Shown piece after piece: positions 40,501-47,000 of a stretch of 64,000 nt of DNA; position 1 is the first letter of the stretch; each line of letters starts with the position of its first letter. The DNA is taken from contig JAESUZ010005167.1 of assembly GCA_017311185.1 (NCBI GenBank), positions 124,001-188,000 on the forward strand, read 5' to 3'. Position numbers and translations under genes: made by a program. The notes below the pieces were generated by a model that was not told the origin of the DNA, ran no database searches, and worked only from the letters and a program-made list of their open reading frames with translations. The stretch comes from Proteles cristata cristata. Lineage: Eukaryota > Chordata > Mammalia > Carnivora > Hyaenidae.

Positions 40501-43500
40501 AGCAAGAAGCATAAAGGCGAGGCCTCTGCGCGTCCCCTCCTGGTCAAATTGGCGAGAGGGGAGCAGTTTCCCCAGGGGTCGCCTGGGAGGAGTGCTTCCC
40601 GCCTAGGGTCAGCTGGAGAGGAGAAAACTGGATCCCTCTTTGTCCCGAGCAGAGGTTTTTCTTTTCTCCAGCGACAGGGACAATGTCTTGAGCAGTTTCG
40701 GCCACTCTCTTTCCCCTCTAAAATCCCCACAGTGGGGGAATTCCCCCACATCCCTCTGTTTCTCTGGTCTTGGCCTGATTTTATCTTCCCCAGTTCCCAC
40801 TCATGCTAGAAGGTTTTCTCAGCGGACTCTGTCTCCTTTTCCTCCCAAACTCCTGGATTCTATAAGAGTTACTATGGCTTCAGGCCTCCGTTGGAGATAT
40901 TGGGGGGGGAGTGCAATGTATGGAGTTCCCTACTTCTCCTCCATCTTGCCCCCATCCATCAATTTCTTAATAGACATTTGGTTTATTTCCACCTTTGGCT
41001 ACTGTGAATCATGTTGTGATGAACATTGGTGTCCAAGCATCTGTTTGAGTTCCTGCTTTCACTTCTTTTGGGTAAATACTCAAGGTGGAATTGCTGGATC
41101 ATATGGTAATTTTATATTTAATTTTTTGAGGCATTGTCAAAATGTTTTCCACAAGTGGCTATACCATTTTGTATTGCCATCAGCAATGTACAAGTGTTCC
41201 AGTTTCTCCATATCTTTGCCAATATTTGTTATTTTCAGATTTGTTTTTATGTATACAATGGTCATTTTAATGGATGTGAAGTGGTATAGTATCTCACTGA
41301 GGTTTTGATTTCCATTTCCCTAATGACTAAGGATGTGGAGCATCTATCCATATTCATATTCTTTTTTCAAACAATTTCTTAAGTCTATTTATTTATTTCT
41401 TAGAGAGTGTGTGTGAGCAGAGGAGGGACAGAGAGAGAGGGAGAGAGAAAGAGTCCCAAGCAGGCCCTGCACTGTTAGTGTGGAGTCTGATTTGGGGCTC
41501 AAACTCACAAACCGTGAAATCATGATCGAGCTGAACCTCAGCCTCAGCTGAATCATGATCTGAAGTCAGACGCTTAACTAACTGAGCCACCCAGGCCCCC
41601 TTAAATATTCTTATTAATCATTTGTGTATCTTCTCTGGCCAATTGTCTATTGAAGTTCTTTGCCTATTTTTAAAATTGGGTTTTTGTTATTGTTGATTTG
41701 TAAGAGCTCTTTGTACATTCTGGATATGAATCCCTTATCAGTATATGCTTTGCAAATAGTTACCTACATTCAGTTCACTGTCCTTTTACTCTCTTGGTAG
41801 TATCCTTTGATGTAAATTTTTAAAATTTATAGTATCATTTTATTTATTTTTTTCTTTTGTTTCTTGTGCTTTTGGTGTCATAGTCAACAAACAATTGCCA
41901 AAAACAAAATCATGAAGACTTTCCCCTATGTTTTCTTCTAAGAGTTCCAGAATTTCAGCTCTTATGTTTAGGTTTTTGACCCATTTTGAGTTAATTTATG
42001 TGTGTGGCATATGGCAGTTTCATTCATTTGCATGTGGACCGCCTAGTTTGTCAGTGCCATTTGTTGAAATGATTGACTTTCCCACTGAAAGGTCTCGACA
42101 TTCTTGAATAAAATCCAGTTGGAGGGAATGTGAAAAGAGATATCATTCAATGTTTTAAAAATGTTAATGAGGGAGCACCTGGGTGGCTCAGTACCACTCT
42201 TGATTTTTGCTCATCATGATCTTAGAGTTGTGAGATTGAGTCCTACTTCAGGCTCTTCTCTATGCAAGAAGTTTTCTCTCTCTCTCTCTCTCTCTCTCTC
42301 ACCCTCTCTCTCTCTCTGCCTCTTTCTCTCTCTCTCTGAAAAAAATTAAAATTAAAAAAATAAAACTTTTTTTCCCTGGAACCCCTTAAAATCATTTCAT
42401 GTTCCATGAGACGAATGAGGCTAACACATTGCTAAGTTGTTGAGTTGAGTGCAGAGGCTGGAAAGCAAGATTTTAAATTCAAATACCAGCCCTGCCACTG
42501 ACGAGCTGAGTGACTTTGAGCAAGTTATTGTGCTTTTCTGAGCACTCATTTCTTCTGCTAAAAGGACTGTAAAAATCTAGCCCCACATAAAACCTGTACA
42601 TGAATGTTCAGAGCAGCTTTATTCACAGCAACTTAAAGGTGGTAACAACCCAAAAGCCCTTCAGTAGTTAGACATCCGAACTGGGGTTCATTCATAATAT
42701 GAAACACCATTCAGCGATAACTAGGATCAAAGAACTAATGAATACAAGCAACTGGATGAATTTCCAGACAATTATACTGAATGAAAAAATAAAAAAAAAA
42801 AGAACTAGACCCAAAAGTTTACATACTATTACAGGATTCTATTTACGTAACATTCTTAAAATGACAAAATTATAAAACTGGGGAATAGATTAGCCATTGT
42901 CAAGGGGTTAGGGATTTGAAGGGAGGAGAGAGGGAAGAAAGGAGAGAGGTGGGTATGGATATAAAAGAGCAACACAAGGGATCCTTGGGATGATGGGAAC
43001 CTTCTGTGTCTTGACTATGGTGGTGGATGCGTGAACCTGCACATGTGATAAAATTGCAAAGTACTAAATACACCACACAGACGCATAAGCACAAGGAAAC
43101 CATTGGGGAATCTGAGATTGGTGGATTGTAGCAATGTCAATGTCCTGGTTGTGATATTGAAGTACAGTTTTTCAAGAAGCTACTACGGGGGAAACTGAGT
43201 AAATGGTACACAGGATCTCTGTGTAATTTCTTATGACTGCAATCAAATCTACAATTATCTTAAAATAAACAGTTTAATTAGAAAAATACCAGCCCTATAG
43301 GCTTTCTGGGAGGATCAGGTGAGGTAGTATTGGGAGAATGAAATTCATATAACAAAAGTTTTTTTTGACAATTCTCATTTTTTTCAAACACCATTTGAAT
43401 GCAAAGCTGAAAACAATAAATAGGTTCCAGGCTCTAATGGAAATTTTATTCGGCTAGAGTTCCACACAGAAATGTATCCTTAAAATTGTCCTTGAAATTG

Positions 43501-44034
43501 ACTCGAGGGGCGCTTGGGTGGCTTAGTCGGTTAAGCGTCCGACTTTCGCTCAGGTCATGATCTCGCGGTTCGTGGGTTCGAGTCCCGCGTCGGGCTCTGT
43601 GCTGACTGCCAGCTCAGAGCCTGGAGCCTGTTTCAGTCTGTGACTCCCTCTCTCTTTGACCCTCCCCTACTCATGCTGTCTCTCTCTCTCCTAGAAATAA
43701 ATAAAACATTAAAAAAAAAAAAAGAAAAAGAAATTGACCCGATATTTTCCAATAATTGTCAAGTAGTGTGCATTGAGGACTTCGATGTAGTGAAAATAGA
43801 CTCAGAAAGATTACAGAATTTGTCTAGTTGCCAGCTAGAACAAGAAGGAGAATTTGAAACCAGATCTGAGCACCAGGTTTTGGATCATCATCACTAAATT
43901 GATTGCCTTCATGCATGCCTGGGTGGCTGTCAGTTGGGAATCTGATTTCAGCTCAGGTCAGGATCTCGAAGTTTGTGAGTTCGAGTCCCACGTCAGGCTC
44001 TGTGATGAAATGCAAGAATGCAAGACACTAACTA

Positions 44035-44075
<41 letters not shown>

Positions 44076-47000
44076 CCCCTACCCCGCTCACGCTCTGTCT
44101 CTCTCTCAAAAATCAATAAACATTACAAAACTTTAATTTAAGTTAACTGTCTTCAACAAAGGGCTACTGTTATCTTTTCAGGACAACCCAGAAAAGACTG
44201 CTGAAGTGGAGTGTGGGGACTTTTACAACACCGGGGATAGAGCAACTATGGATGAAGAGGGCTACATCTGGTTCCTTGGGAGGAATGACGACATCATCAA
44301 TGCCTCTGGGTAGGTATCGCTGACCTGTGCCTGGAAGCATCACCTTCACATGCCTGAATGCATCCAGCTTATCGAGATGTTTGTCCATGCATTGGTGATT
44401 TGACCTTCAGGCTAATTCTTAACAAAGCTATGTCAAGAGGTGCATTTCTGGGGGTATCTGTGTATCTTCCCCAAGCCCTGCATCCAGAAGAAGCAATCTA
44501 AGTGAAGTTCAGCAAGGCCGTCAAGAGGAACATAAGACATTACACAATTGAGGGACGCCAGAGTAGCTCAGTCGGTTAAGCATCTGACTTCTGCTTGGGT
44601 CATGATCTCGTGGTCTTTGAGTTTGAGCCCTGTGTCGGGTACTGTGCTGACAGCTCAGAGCCTGGAGTCTGCTCCAGGTTCTATGTCTTCCTCTCTCTGT
44701 CTCTTTCCCTATCTTGTCCTCTGTCTCTCTCTCAGAAATAAATAGAGCCTTAAAAAAGTCATTATACAATTTAGAAGATTTGGCAGGTAGACTTTACTTT
44801 GGACCCTACTGGTTGAGGAAGTTTATTCTATGCTTGGCTTCTCTGATGGGACACAGCATTTCACAGAAAAACTAATAACAAATAACAGCAATTAACCTCT
44901 GTGGAGCACTTACGATGTGGAAGCACTCTCTGCAGCGCTTTATATAACCCACCTCTCAATGCTAGAAGATAGATGCAATTATGCCCATATGACAGATGAG
45001 GAAACTGAGGTAGTGACCAGTGAAGAAAGCCCCTTAAAGTTTCAAAGATAACTGACTTCAACCCTGAGTTGAACCAAAGTTATCTGGCTCCAAGCCTATT
45101 GTCCCTAAACACTGACATGATTTAAAAGATTTTTGGCACATTACACTAGAGTAACAAGTTCTCTCGGATATTTCAGGGAGTGAGTTTGTTTCTTTTCTTA
45201 ATTTCTAAAACATGCTAATCTAGTGAGGAATAGAATGCAGAATCTGCATGCATGTTTAAGGTAAAGGTTGAGGCTGCCAATAGGTTTCATGCCAGGGGAA
45301 GCTGCTGGAACCAAGCCCCGGAGTTCACGGAGGACTACACATGGGCCCTCTTCCCAGAGCAGAGGCAGTGAGGTGAGAGTCCCTGCGGAGCATGTGAGTG
45401 TCCTATTGGATCCAGGAAGTGCAAGGCAGAGGCAGCACACAGGTATCTGGGCTCCCTGAGACAGTTATGCGACATACCTAAGGAAGATGTGGCTCTTCAG
45501 AGTATGACACTTGAAGCCCTAGGTCACCCAGCCCTGCCACCTGCTCATAAACCAAGAAGGAGTCATTGACCCTCCAGGTACCGAATCGGGCCGGCAGAGG
45601 TGGAGAATGCCCTGGCGGAACATCCTGCAGTGGCTGAATCAGCTGCGGTGAGCAGCCCAGACCCGACTCGAAGGGAGGTAAGGAGGAGGACACGGAGGTC
45701 ACCGTGTCTATGTGCAGGCACCAGGAAGGCAGGAGCAGGAAAGATCCTCCAGGCCATATTTCCCCAGCCTCCCACCTAGGGTGAGGGAGGGCTGAGTGCA
45801 AGCGCATGTGCATTTACACAGTGTGGTCACCAGAGGACACTGTGGCCCCAACTGTAACAAAATGGTGCTTGTGAATCCTGCTGCCTGTGTCTGCCAACCT
45901 CTTCGTGAATGACCCCTTACAGTGTGCCAGCTCATTTCCCACTCACAACAGCGTAATTCGTTAAGGATTCTGCTATCCTTTTTTAGAGTAAAGAAACAAG
46001 CATAAAGAGGTTAAATAACTTGCTTGATCACAAAGCCCTTAGGGGGTGGAGGTGGGATGGGAACCTGAGTCATCCTTCTCTGGATCACGCATTCATTGAT
46101 TCAGCAAGTGTGTGCTGACTACCTACTATGTCCAAGGCCCTGTGCCTGCAATAGGGACATACATAATAAAATATAGTTAACGACTAACATTTATTTCATG
46201 CCCACAGAACTCTATCTACAGTAATAGTAAAAATGGTGATGTAAATGATATGAAAACAAACAATTTAAAATTTCCTCATGTTTTTCATATATTATCTCAA
46301 TGAATCTAGACGTAAATGCAATGACGGGTGAAGCTATGCTATCCCCACATCACAGAGAAGAAAATGGAGGCTGACAGGTTATGTTATTTTCTAAGGCAAA
46401 GAGTAGAAGTTGGAGTATGGAAACTGGTCCTGTTTTTTGCAAAGACTCAACTCTCAACTTGTTTTTCCATTTACTTAAGAAGCATTTGCTTTTTAAACTA
46501 TACGGTTGGTTACCACTCATGCTGAGCCTCCACTCTGGTTCTGCACTGCAGGTAGTGAAGGCATTTATTGTCCTGACCCCGGAATACCTCTCCCATGACC
46601 GGGACCAGCTCACCCAGGAGCTGCAGCAGCATGTGAAGTCAGTGACAGCCCCGTATAAGTACCCGAGGAAGGTGAGTGAGGGCCCATGGATGGGATGTGG
46701 TCTCCACCATGGTTCCTGGGCTCTGCTTCCCCAAATCCCCTCGGGTGGCTTGGGTGAAGCTCATATAGCCAACACAATGAACATTTTCTGATGCAGAAGC
46801 AGCAGTTCAACTTAGGAATATGGGGGAACCCACTTAATCAGATGGAACCTTTATCTGTGTCAAAAACATGGCTGGCAGGTCAACGTAAAGAAAAATATGA
46901 GACAAGTGCCCAGAGATCAAGATTATTTGTAATCTTTCAAAATTTGAAAAAAAAAAAAATTCAGATCAACACCTACCACACATTTTAGAAACATTATTTC

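Larger units (their letters stand above)
33463..40953 (-). mobile_element. Near-full-length L1 element, antisense to ACSM1 (L1-C), with two SINEs inside
   Basis: About 7.0 kb excluding the SINEs, flanked by a perfect 15-base TSD. 3' end at 33470 (TAAATAGTTTATTGTCAAG), ORF2 about 33720-37450, ORF1 about 37566-38340, long GC-rich 5'UTR to 40953, with sense 5' end GGCAAGATGGAGGAGAAG. Coding frames are broken. Confidence 0.95.

Noticed and set aside
40198..40809. A 203-codon plus-strand open frame with Pro/Ser-rich product
   Set aside because: It lies within the tandem monomers of the L1-C 5'UTR on the strand opposite to L1. GC-rich repeat sequence explains the open frame and no family is recognised.
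43507..43600. tRNA-like sequence with A and B boxes
   Set aside because: It is the tRNA-derived head of a SINE with TSD and A-rich tail, not a tRNA gene. The same text recurs about 20 times in the window.
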